Source: Arcobacter sp. F2176
GTDB taxonomy: Bacteria > Campylobacterota > Campylobacteria > Campylobacterales > Arcobacteraceae
NCBI RefSeq assembly: GCF_004116465.1
Contig: NZ_PDJV01000016.1
Location: forward strand, 1-57,683
Direction: 5' to 3'
DNA: 57,683 bases
The stretch's first letter is position 1. Every line of letters starts with the position of its first letter. The position numbers were made by a program, and so were the translations under genes. Under the pieces are notes generated by a model, which had not been told where the DNA came from, ran no database searches, and saw only the letters and a program-made list of their open reading frames with translations. Positions 36,193-44,888 of this stretch are shown here, one piece after another.

Positions 36193-37386
36193 ATGATAGA
36201 TAATCAAGTTCTAAAAAATATAACGGTTCTTTATGCAGAAGATGAATCTATAATACAAGAAGGAATAACAGAAACTCTAAATCTTTTTGGAATAGATGTT
36301 ATTTGTGCTCAAAATGGGCAAGAAGGTTTATCTATTTTTAAATCTTCTAGTAAAAAAATAGATTTAATCTTAACTGATATTAAAATGCCCAAACTAGATG
36401 GTCTTGGAATGATTGAAAAAATTAGAGAAATTGATAAAGATATTCCAATAATTATTACAACAGCTCACCATGAAACAAGTTTCCTTTTACACTCAATTGA
36501 ACTAAATATTGATGCTTATGTATTAAAACCTATTGATATTTATAAATTAAAAGAAAATTTAATAAAAGCAATATCGGCAAAAGTATTAAAAGAAGAATTA
36601 ATAAAAAAAAATGAAAAACTAGAAATAGAAATTAAAAAAAATGAAGAGAAACAACATATTATAGAAAGTCAATCAAGGTTCGCAGCAATGGGCGAGATGA
36701 TAAGTATGATAGCTCATCAGTGGAGACAACCTTTATCTTCAATTGGAACGGCGTCTTTTAATTTAAAATATAAATTATTATCTGAAAAATTTGATTTAGA
36801 TACACAAGAAGGAAGAATTGAACAAACTAAATTTTTTACTAATAAGCTTGATGAAATAGAATTTTATGTACAAAATTTAACTACTACGATAGATGATTTC
36901 AGGAATTTTTTTAAAACAGATAAAGAACTTGTTAATACAACTATTGAAAATTCTATTAAAAAATCACTAAAGATAATACAAAGAGATTTAGAATCTAATA
37001 ACATTGAATTAATACAAAATTTTGAAAGTGAAAATAGAATTAATATTTATGAAAATGAGATGATTCATGTATTTATAAATATATTAAAGAATGCCCAAGA
37101 TAAATTTTTAGAAAAAAAGACTAAAAATGCGAAAATAGAAATTAAAACTTGGGATTTAGAGAATAGTATAAAAATAGAAATACATGATAATGGAGGAGGA
37201 ATTGCAGAAGAAGACCTAGATATTATTTTTGAACCATATTTTTCAACTAAAAAAGAAAAAAATGGAACAGGAATAGGTCTTTATATGTCAAAAATCATAG
37301 TGCAAAGTCACCATCAAGGAGAATTATTTGCAAAAAATATTAAAGAAGGTATTTCTTTTTATATAATAATACCTAGTATGCTATAA
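36193..37386 (+). CDS. Response-regulator/histidine-kinase hybrid (REC-HisKA-HATPase)
   Basis: A 397-residue soluble protein: N-terminal receiver domain (Asp62 in LTDIKMP), a coiled-coil linker (about 125-160), H-box with His175 in [12 protein letters not shown], and an ATPase domain with N-box [16 protein letters not shown] and GTGIGLYMS. No membrane segment, so it is a cytoplasmic relay or an intermediate between the membrane kinase and the DNA-binding regulator. The next kinase gene begins 26 nt downstream, so both are co-transcribed. Confidence 0.9.
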   Translation: MIDNQVLKNITVLYAEDESIIQEGITETLNLFGIDVICAQNGQEGLSIFKSSSKKIDLILTDIKMPKLDGLGMIEKIREIDKDIPIIITTAHHETSFLLHSIELNIDAYVLKPIDIYKLKENLIKAISAKVLKEELIKKNEKLEIEIKKNEEKQHIIESQSRFAAMGEMISMIAHQWRQPLSSIGTASFNLKYKLLSEKFDLDTQEGRIEQTKFFTNKLDEIEFYVQNLTTTIDDFRNFFKTDKELVNTTIENSIKKSLKIIQRDLESNNIELIQNFESENRINIYENEMIHVFINILKNAQDKFLEKKTKNAKIEIKTWDLENSIKIEIHDNGGGIAEEDLDIIFEPYFSTKKEKNGTGIGLYMSKIIVQSHHQGELFAKNIKEGISFYIIIPSML

Positions 37387-37412
37387 TCAAAAAAATATTT
37401 AGGGGTAATTGT

Positions 37413-39926
37413 TTGAAGTTTCTTTTTTTTCTTTTTTTCTTTTTTAGTGTTTTATATGCTAACTCAACGGATTTAAGTAAAGAAGAGAAAAAGTGGATTA
37501 AAAACAATGAAATAAAAATAGGTATTACAGATTTATATCCCTTAAGTTACTTAACCCGAGATTATCAAAGAAATGGCTTTGCAAATGATGTTTTAAATCT
37601 CATAATAAAGAAATTCCAAATTAAAACTAAATCAGTTGATATTACTCAAGGAGATGTAGAATCTGCATTTGAAAATCAAGAAATAGATGTAGCTCCTGTG
37701 ATAAATCAAAAAAAAGTAAAAAGTGATTATGGTGTATACACTTCTGATATCTTAGAAATTAAGAATATTTTATTTGTAAAAAAAGAACAAATTAATATTA
37801 ATTCAATTGATGATTTGGAAAATAAAAGAGTAGCTGTTATTAATGAAGCAGGAGCAATATCAAATATTAAAAAACAATATCCATTTATAAAAATAGTAGA
37901 AACAAAAAATGCGCAAGAATCTGCACAAGAACTTCTTGAAGGAAATGTTGATGCACTAATAGCTTCTCCTATTCTTATTCAAAAGTATTTGGAAAAAAAT
38001 TTGATTATTGATTTAAAAGCTATGCCACTTATTAGTTTTAATCCTTCAAAATTATATTTTTTTATTAGAAAAGATAAAAGAGAACTCCAATCCATTTTAG
38101 AAAAAGGATTAAACTCTATTTCAATAAAAGATACTAAAAAACTTTTTGACAAATGGTTTTTAAAAGACTTGGCTAACTTACCTATTATGTTTACAAAAGA
38201 ACAAATTAATTATTTGCAAAGAAGAACAAATATTAATTTGTGTGTGGATCCAGATTGGATGCCCTATGAAAAAATAGAGAATCATAAACATGTTGGTATT
38301 GTTGCTGATTATATGAAAGTTTTTGAGAAAAAAATTGGAATTCCTTTACATCTTATAGAAACAAAAAACTGGACAGAATCTTTAAAGTACATGGAAGAGA
38401 GGAAGTGTGATGTTCTTTCCCTTGTTCAAGATATAAAGTCAAGAGAACATTATATGAATTTTACAAAACCATATGTAACTGCTCCTTTGGTTTTAGTTAC
38501 AAAAAGAAATGTAAGCTTTATTAGTGATTTGAAAATGCTAAAAAACAAAAAGATTGGTATTCAAAAAAACTTTGCATATAATGAAATAATAAGACGAGAT
38601 TACCCTAATTTGAAAGTTGTAGATATGGATCACTTACGAATGGGGTTGAAAAAAGTTGAAAGAGGAGAACTCTTTGGACAAGTAACTACACATCTTAATG
38701 TTGCTTATGCTTTTCAAGAAGAGTTTTATGGAAGTTTACAAATATCAGGTAAATTTGACGAGAAATGGCATCTATCTGTTGGTGTAAGAAATGATGATCC
38801 CGTACTTCTAAGTATATTTGAGAAAGTAGTTGATTCTATAAGTGATGAAACAAAACAAAGAATTATTAATAAATGGGTATCTATTAAATATGAAAAAAGT
38901 ATTGATTATAAATTATTTTGGAGTGTTATATCTTTTTTATTTTTTATTTTACTTTTAATTTTATATACATACATACTTCAACGCAACTACATTAAAAAAC
39001 TGACAAATGTGAAAGAAGAAATAGAGATGTTAAATAGTACTTTAGAAAAGAAAGTACAAAGTAGAACTCAAGAATTAGAACTTTCAAATAAAAAACTAAA
39101 AATCAAAACTCACGAACTTGAACATCTAAATAATACCTTGGATACTAGAATAAAAGAAGAAATCAATAATAGAAAAAAACAAGAACAACTATTGATTCAA
39201 CAATCTAAACTTGCAGAAATGGGAGAGATGATAAGTATGATTGCTCATCAATGGAGACAACCATTAAGTGCATTAAGTACAGTTATTCAAAATATACATT
39301 TAAGACACTCTCTTGGAAAACTAGATAAAGAGTATTTGGAGAAACAAAGAGTTTTAAGTAATGCACTTACAGATAAAATGTCAAAAACAATTGATGATTT
39401 TAAAAACTTTTTTAAACCAAATAAAGAAAAACAATTATTTTCAATAGGGGATGCTTTGCAACAAACAATATTTCTTATTGATGATAGTTTTAAAAGTAAT
39501 AATATTAAAATTGAAAATAGAATTTCATATGATGCCATTATATGTGGATTTGAAAGTGAACTCTCTCAAGTTTTATTAAATATCCTTACAAACTCAAAAG
39601 ATGCTTTTTTAGATTTGAAAATAAAGAATCCATGTATTACGATAACAACTAAGAAAGCTGAAACTCATATTAGAATATTAATTGCAGATAATGCAGGTGG
39701 AATAAATGAATCTATTATTCATAAAATATTTGAACCTTATTTTACTACAAAAGATAGCTACAATGGTACAGGGCTTGGGTTATATATGAGTAAAATGATT
39801 ATTGAACAAAATATGAAAGGCGAATTAAGTGTTCAAAATATTCCCAATGGAGTTAAATTTTCTATTTTTATTCCCATTAATATAAAGAATAACTTTTCAC
39901 TAGAAAATAAGAATCAAAATAAATAG
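37413..39926 (+). CDS. Membrane histidine kinase with two periplasmic SBP_bac_3 domains
   Basis: An 837-residue sensor kinase starting at a TTG (GGGG ribosome site upstream). Signal peptide (about 1-18), two SBP3 domains (about 22-260 and 275-500), membrane segment (about 507-530), coiled coil (530-600), H-box with His612 in [12 protein letters not shown] and an ATPase domain (NILTNSKDAF, DNAGGI, GTGLGLYMS). The BvgS-like layout points to detection of a small periplasmic amino-acid-like ligand. Since the next genes encode an aminotransferase and a TRAP importer, the imported substrate is the likely signal. Confidence 0.9.
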   Translation: MKFLFFLFFFFSVLYANSTDLSKEEKKWIKNNEIKIGITDLYPLSYLTRDYQRNGFANDVLNLIIKKFQIKTKSVDITQGDVESAFENQEIDVAPVINQKKVKSDYGVYTSDILEIKNILFVKKEQININSIDDLENKRVAVINEAGAISNIKKQYPFIKIVETKNAQESAQELLEGNVDALIASPILIQKYLEKNLIIDLKAMPLISFNPSKLYFFIRKDKRELQSILEKGLNSISIKDTKKLFDKWFLKDLANLPIMFTKEQINYLQRRTNINLCVDPDWMPYEKIENHKHVGIVADYMKVFEKKIGIPLHLIETKNWTESLKYMEERKCDVLSLVQDIKSREHYMNFTKPYVTAPLVLVTKRNVSFISDLKMLKNKKIGIQKNFAYNEIIRRDYPNLKVVDMDHLRMGLKKVERGELFGQVTTHLNVAYAFQEEFYGSLQISGKFDEKWHLSVGVRNDDPVLLSIFEKVVDSISDETKQRIINKWVSIKYEKSIDYKLFWSVISFLFFILLLILYTYILQRNYIKKLTNVKEEIEMLNSTLEKKVQSRTQELELSNKKLKIKTHELEHLNNTLDTRIKEEINNRKKQEQLLIQQSKLAEMGEMISMIAHQWRQPLSALSTVIQNIHLRHSLGKLDKEYLEKQRVLSNALTDKMSKTIDDFKNFFKPNKEKQLFSIGDALQQTIFLIDDSFKSNNIKIENRISYDAIICGFESELSQVLLNILTNSKDAFLDLKIKNPCITITTKKAETHIRILIADNAGGINESIIHKIFEPYFTTKDSYNGTGLGLYMSKMIIEQNMKGELSVQNIPNGVKFSIFIPINIKNNFSLENKNQNK

Positions 39927-40074
39927 CCTTGTTTTTATTCACTTTATACATAAAATATCTTCTATAAATATCCTTTAATAAAACATTAAAAATAATCAAT
40001 AATGATACTATTTGAGTACTCTCTTCTGTAATAATTAAATGAAGCAAAATTATTAAAAATAAAAGAGGAAAAAA
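39927..40074 (+). promoter_or_regulatory. Aminotransferase gene promoter with TACT-N7-TACT site
   Basis: GATACTATTTGAGTACT (40004-40020) holds TACT at 40006 and 40017, 11 bp apart, nearly the same sequence as upstream of the hybrid kinase gene. Six bases later comes TGT-AATAAT, an extended -10-like element (40027-40035), and an AGAGGAA ribosome site precedes the ATG at 40075. Confidence 0.6.
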
Positions 40075-41355
40075 ATGACAAATCAAAAATTACAAGAACG
40101 AAAAAACAAAGTATTTGCTAGAGGACAAGGAAATACTTATCCTGTATTTGTTAAAGAAGCAAAAAATGCAGAAGTTTGGGATGTTGAAGGTAATAGATTT
40201 ATTGATTTTGGAACAGGGATAGCTGTATGTAATACAGGGCATAGTCATCCAAAAATTGTTGAAGCTGTAAAAACACAAATAGAAAATTTTAGTCATACTT
40301 GTGTAATGGTAAATCCTTATGAAGTAGCAGTTGAATTAGCAGAAAAATTAACTGCATTAGCTCCTGGTGATACTCCAAAAAAAGCAATTTTTGTAACAAC
40401 TGGTGCAGAAGCAGTTGAAAACTGTGTAAAAATTGCAAGAGCACATACAAAAAGAAGAGCTGTAATCGCATTTAATGGAGCTTTTCATGGAAGAACTAGT
40501 TTAACAATGGCATTAACAGGTAAAACAGCCCCTTACAAAATTGGATTTGGACCATTTCCTGGTGAAATTTATCATGTTCCTTTTCCAGCTGATGCTTATG
40601 GTGCTACTGTTGAAGATTCTTTAAGAGCTATTAAAAATGTATTTAAATCAGATGTAGTAGCAGAAGATGTAGCAGCAATTATTGTAGAACCAGTTCAAGG
40701 TGAGGGTGGATTTTACCAAACACCAGTTGAACTATTACAAGCTTTAAGAAAAATATGTGATGAAAATGGAATTGTATTAATTTTTGATGAGATTCAATCA
40801 GGATTTGGTAGAACTGGAAAAATGTTTAATAGTGAATATTCAGGTGTTGAACCAGATTTAATGACTATGGCAAAAGGTATTGCTGGTGGTTATCCATTAT
40901 CAGCAGTTGTTGGAAAATCAGAAATTATGGATGCTCCTGTTCCTGGTGGATTAGGGGGAACTTATGGTGGTTCACCAGTAGGTTGTGCAGCAGGTTTAGC
41001 AGTACTTAAAGTTATGGAAGAAGAAGATTTATTAAATAGATCAGTAATTATTGGAGATTTATTCAATAAAAGATTAACTGAATTACAAAATGAATTCCCA
41101 ACATTAATATCTCATGTACGAAATAAAGGTTCTATGATTGCAATGGAATTAATGGTTGATGGTGATGCGAATGTTCCAAATACAGACTTAACTAAAGCAA
41201 TTATTTCAAAAGCAGTAGAGTATGGATTGATTTTATTATCTTGTGGATATAACGGAAATGTAATTAGATTTTTACCTCCATTAACAATAAGTGATGAAAC
41301 TGCAAATGAAGGTTTAGATAAATTCTCAGAGTTATTTAGAAGTTTAATAAAATAG
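40075..41355 (+). CDS. gabT: 4-aminobutyrate aminotransferase-like class III transaminase
   Basis: A 426-residue PLP enzyme co-linear with GabT, including EPVQGEGGFY (about 205), FDEIQSGFGRTG with Asp238, the PLP lysine Lys267 (MAKGIAGGYP) and GLGGTYGGSP. Known relatives move the amino group of omega-amino acids (GABA, beta-alanine, taurine) to a 2-oxoacid, giving a semialdehyde. The neighbouring aldehyde dehydrogenase would oxidise that product. The GABA assignment is the best guess from overall similarity; taurine:2-oxoglutarate transaminases are close relatives, and a TRAP plus UspA neighbourhood is also seen in taurine loci. Confidence 0.8.
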   Translation: MTNQKLQERKNKVFARGQGNTYPVFVKEAKNAEVWDVEGNRFIDFGTGIAVCNTGHSHPKIVEAVKTQIENFSHTCVMVNPYEVAVELAEKLTALAPGDTPKKAIFVTTGAEAVENCVKIARAHTKRRAVIAFNGAFHGRTSLTMALTGKTAPYKIGFGPFPGEIYHVPFPADAYGATVEDSLRAIKNVFKSDVVAEDVAAIIVEPVQGEGGFYQTPVELLQALRKICDENGIVLIFDEIQSGFGRTGKMFNSEYSGVEPDLMTMAKGIAGGYPLSAVVGKSEIMDAPVPGGLGGTYGGSPVGCAAGLAVLKVMEEEDLLNRSVIIGDLFNKRLTELQNEFPTLISHVRNKGSMIAMELMVDGDANVPNTDLTKAIISKAVEYGLILLSCGYNGNVIRFLPPLTISDETANEGLDKFSELFRSLIK

Positions 41356-41501
41356 AAATTTAAATTATAAGAAAAGGGGGGACTTTTTATTATTAAAATA
41401 GGTGTAAACAACTAATCTGGATACTAATGATTTACTTTTTTGTAAATCATTAATTAAAAGTTTTAATTGAGAAAATAAAAATAAAAATAAAAAGGAATAA
41501 A
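41356..41501 (+). promoter_or_regulatory. dctP leader region with regulator site and two perfect inverted repeats
   Basis: GATACTAATGATTTACT (41420-41436) again gives TACT at 41422 and 41433. It overlaps the left arm of a perfect 11-bp stem, TAATGATTTAC / GTAAATCATTA (41425-41435 / 41442-41452) with a T6 loop. A second palindrome AATTAAAA-G-TTTTAATT follows (41452-41468). A GTAAAT at 41442 could be a weak -10. The ribosome site AAAAAGGAA precedes the ATG at 41502. The structures may act as promoter/operator or as an RNA stabiliser between aminotransferase and transporter genes. Confidence 0.5.
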
Positions 41502-42518
41502 ATGTTTAGTAAGTTAAAAAAGAACATAATGGCGACATCTATAATTGCATTATTAGGTGTTATGGCTATGGTTGATACTGCTTCTGCAGCAGAGTTTAAT
41601 TGGAGGTTCGGTAATTTATACGGACGAGGAACAGCATTTGGTAAAATCTATGAAGATCTTGCTAAAGGAATAGAAACAAAAACTAATGGAGAGATTAAAG
41701 TTCAAGTACTTTTCTCAGGAGAAGGTGTTGGTAGTTCTGGATTATTAGGAGCTGCAAAATCAGGTTTAGTACAAATGATTGCACCTTTCCAAGCACTTAA
41801 TGCAGGAGAATTACCAGCAGGTATAGTTGAACTTGGTTTACCAGGTGGTACAGCAGATACTGATAAATTATATAAACTTTTCCATGAACAAGGTTTTGGA
41901 GATATCCTTAAAAAAGCTTACGCTGCTCAAGGACTTGTATGGTTAGAGCCTTATATTCAACCACCAGTTTATATTATTACTAAAAAACCAATTAATTCAA
42001 TTGCAGATTTCCAAGGGCTTAAAATTAGAGCACCAGGTGCATATGGTAAATTCTTAAGAAACTTAGGAGCATCTCCTGTATCTTTAGCTTGGAGTGAAAT
42101 TTATACAAGTTTAGCAACAGGTGTTATTGATGGTTCTATTGGTTCAAATATGATTGACCACAGAGATGGAAATCACGTAGAAGTTGCGAAATATATGTAT
42201 AAATTACCATTAGCTGGTGCACAAGTATTACCTATTCTTGTTAATAAATCAGCTTGGGATAAATTATCTGATAAATTAAAAAAAGAAGTGTATGAAGCAA
42301 CTGTAGATCATGCAAAAGAACAATTAACTAAATCAAGACAATGGGAAAAAGAAGCTGTTGATGAAATGGTTAAAAAAGGTCTAAAATGGAGTCCAGAACC
42401 TTCAGAAGCTGATAAAGCAGCTTGGAAAAAAGCAGGTGCTGGTTTATGGGATGAATATTCTAAAAAAGGTCCATATAGTAAACAATTAATTGATGTTCTT
42501 AGAAAAACACAAAACTAG
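41502..42518 (+). CDS. dctP: TRAP transporter substrate-binding protein
   Basis: A 338-residue DctP-family protein with a signal peptide (cleavage after ASA, about residue 29). The family core is clear, including GLKIRAPGAYGKFLRNLGASPVSL with the conserved arginine near 175 that binds the ligand carboxylate, or another acid group in taurine/sulfonate-type members. It captures the substrate in the periplasm for the DctQM permease. The strong ribosome site fits the high expression expected of a binding protein. Confidence 0.9.
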   Translation: MFSKLKKNIMATSIIALLGVMAMVDTASAAEFNWRFGNLYGRGTAFGKIYEDLAKGIETKTNGEIKVQVLFSGEGVGSSGLLGAAKSGLVQMIAPFQALNAGELPAGIVELGLPGGTADTDKLYKLFHEQGFGDILKKAYAAQGLVWLEPYIQPPVYIITKKPINSIADFQGLKIRAPGAYGKFLRNLGASPVSLAWSEIYTSLATGVIDGSIGSNMIDHRDGNHVEVAKYMYKLPLAGAQVLPILVNKSAWDKLSDKLKKEVYEATVDHAKEQLTKSRQWEKEAVDEMVKKGLKWSPEPSEADKAAWKKAGAGLWDEYSKKGPYSKQLIDVLRKTQN

Positions 42519-42544
42519 TAATTGAATTTTGAACAAGTATTACC

Positions 42545-43087
42545 ATGTTTAAAAGGATTTTACAACTATTTTGTGTATCAATTGATACATCGGTTATGTG
42601 GTTAGGCAAGGGGGTATCAGTAATGGTACCCATGCTTGCTTTTGTTGTTTTTTATGGAACAATAGCTCGATATATGTTTGATTCCCCTCCTATTTGGACA
42701 TTTGATATGGCATTATTCCTATTTGGTTATGTTGCTGCGATAGGTGGAGCTTATGCCCAACAAAAAAGATCTCATATTAATGTAGATATATTCTATATAA
42801 AAGTTTCTCCTCGAGTTAAGGCTATTTTTAATCTTATTACTTATTCTTTAGGTATCTTTTTTCTTATTATTGTTTGTTATCTTTGTCTTACTAAGTTTAA
42901 TGAAGCTATGGCTTTAAATTATCGTCGTCAAACGGAATGGGCTCCTCCAATGTGGCATTTCTGGCTTATGTTTTGTATTGCAAGTGGATTCTTTATAGTT
43001 CAATTATTTAGAGATTTGATTACAGAACTTTATTTCCTTTTTACAGGAACACCACTTTTAGAAAAGGAGCATAAAAATGGGAATTGA
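42545..43087 (+). CDS. dctQ: TRAP transporter small permease
   Basis: A 180-residue four-helix membrane protein of the DctQ family; helices at about 20-40, 57-75, 95-115 and 140-160, with the family's RYMF motif after the first and KRSHINVD after the second. It overlaps dctM by 11 nt and follows dctP by 26 nt. Confidence 0.88.
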   Translation: MFKRILQLFCVSIDTSVMWLGKGVSVMVPMLAFVVFYGTIARYMFDSPPIWTFDMALFLFGYVAAIGGAYAQQKRSHINVDIFYIKVSPRVKAIFNLITYSLGIFFLIIVCYLCLTKFNEAMALNYRRQTEWAPPMWHFWLMFCIASGFFIVQLFRDLITELYFLFTGTPLLEKEHKNGN

Positions 43088-44399
43088 GACACTTTCTATT
43101 GTTTTATTACTTTGTCTTTTATTTTTCTTCATAATTGGATCTCCTGTAGGTCTAGCACTAGGTGGAATTGCCATGTTAATTGGTTATTTTTCTTGGGGAA
43201 CAGGAATCTTTAATGTAATACCAACAACAATAGAATCGACATATTTTAGTTATATTTTACTGGCTATTCCTCTTTATATTTATATGGGACAGCTGTTAAC
43301 ACATACGGGAATTGGCGATGCTATGTTTAAAGCAAGTCAATTAATGATTGGTAAAGTTCGTGGTTCACTAGCGATTAGTGTTGTTTTTATCTGTTCTATG
43401 ATTGGAGCTATGGTTGGAATAATTGGTGCTGGGATTATGAGTTCTGGAAGTATTGCTTTAAAACCAATGCTAGATGCAGGATATGATCGTAAGTTAGCGC
43501 TTGGAACAATTATGGCAGGTGGTGCTTTAGGAATATTAATTCCTCCAAGTATTCCAATGGTTATGTTTGCAGCTTCAACACACAATTCAGTTGGACGAAT
43601 GTTTATAGGTGCAATTATGCCAGCTTTATTGACGATTACACTTATAATAATTTATATCGTAATTAGTACAAAACTAAATCCAAAGCGTGCTCCTTTGCTT
43701 AGTGAAACAATAGGTTTACCTGTTTTAAAAGCAAAAGATAAATTTAAAATAGCTGTAGATGGATTTTTCTCTATAGGTTTGATTTTTGTTGTTTTAGGAA
43801 GTATTATTTTAGGTATAGCTACACCAACTGAATCAGGTGCCCTAGGAGTAGCAGGAGCAGTTGTTCTTGCAATGTTTTTTAAACGATTTAAATTTGAAAT
43901 ATTCAAAAAAGCAGGTTTACAAGCAGCTTCATTGATTAGTGTTGCTATGTGGATTATTTTAGGTGCTTCATTATTTAGTAATTTCCAGTTACTTATGGGA
44001 ATTCAAAGTATGATTGCTAATTTTGCACAAGGTTTAGATTTACCTCCAATTGTTATTATTATGATGTTCCAAGTTATAATGATATTATTGGGATTTATAC
44101 TTGATGATTATGTTATTGTATTAATGTGTGCACCGTTATTTACGCCTATTGCAGTTTCATTGGGTTATGACCCAATTTGGTTTGGTGTACTGATGATTAT
44201 TAATATTTTAATTGCAGTTCAAACACCACCTTATGGATTTGCGCTGTTTTATCTTAAAGGGATTACTCCTCCTGATGTAGGGATGGGTGAAATTTATAAA
44301 TCAGTAACTCCTTTTATACTTATTAATTTAGTTGTATTAATTATTTGTATGATTTTTCCAGACATTGTTGTTTGGCTACCCGATTTGATTATGGGATAA
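43077..44399 (+). CDS. dctM: TRAP transporter large permease
   Basis: A 440-residue DctM-family permease with 11-12 hydrophobic segments and family motifs GGALGILIPPSIPMV (about 145) and GIATPTESGALGV (about 245). It uses the sodium gradient to import the ligand delivered by DctP. Ribosome site AAAGGAGC lies within the end of dctQ. Confidence 0.92.
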   Translation: MGIETLSIVLLLCLLFFFIIGSPVGLALGGIAMLIGYFSWGTGIFNVIPTTIESTYFSYILLAIPLYIYMGQLLTHTGIGDAMFKASQLMIGKVRGSLAISVVFICSMIGAMVGIIGAGIMSSGSIALKPMLDAGYDRKLALGTIMAGGALGILIPPSIPMVMFAASTHNSVGRMFIGAIMPALLTITLIIIYIVISTKLNPKRAPLLSETIGLPVLKAKDKFKIAVDGFFSIGLIFVVLGSIILGIATPTESGALGVAGAVVLAMFFKRFKFEIFKKAGLQAASLISVAMWIILGASLFSNFQLLMGIQSMIANFAQGLDLPPIVIIMMFQVIMILLGFILDDYVIVLMCAPLFTPIAVSLGYDPIWFGVLMIINILIAVQTPPYGFALFYLKGITPPDVGMGEIYKSVTPFILINLVVLIICMIFPDIVVWLPDLIMG

Positions 44400-44411
44400 A
44401 GGAAAGTTTTA

Positions 44412-44840
44412 ATGTTTAAAAATATTTTAGTACCGATTCATATTGCATATTCAAAGAATCACGAAAAGTTATTTAAAGGTGCCTTGGAAGTTTTAGATGA
44501 TGATGGAAAAATGACTTTGTTATTTACAAATCAAAATCGTATACATGGTTCTGTGGTTTTAGATGATGACAATCAAACAAATTACGATCATGAGGCATTG
44601 GATAAATTAAAAGAGATTGCTAATAAACATTCATTACCATTGGATAAAGTATCTTTTTTAGTAAAAGATGGGATTGTTCATGATGAGATTCTTGATGAAG
44701 CAAAAAGAAGAAAGGCTGATGCAATTGTAATGATGGCAACAAGACCTGGACTGAGTAGTTATTTTATTAGTAGCACAGCTGAACGTGTAATTAGACATGC
44801 TCACTGTTCTGTATTTGTAATACGATTAGAAAATCGTTAG
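44412..44840 (+). CDS. Universal stress (UspA) family protein
   Basis: A 142-residue single UspA domain following dctM by 12 nt. The nucleotide loop region reads MATRPGLSSYFISSTAERVI, which lacks the second glycine of the usual G-2x-G-9x-G(S/T) ATP motif, so ATP binding may be altered. UspA proteins encoded with TRAP operons (TeaD of the ectoine system) tune transport; that role is inferred here. Confidence 0.85.
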   Translation: MFKNILVPIHIAYSKNHEKLFKGALEVLDDDGKMTLLFTNQNRIHGSVVLDDDNQTNYDHEALDKLKEIANKHSLPLDKVSFLVKDGIVHDEILDEAKRRKADAIVMMATRPGLSSYFISSTAERVIRHAHCSVFVIRLENR

Positions 44841-44888
44841 TTTAATAATAGTTTTTTATATATAAATATTTTTTAGGAGAGTAGTAAA

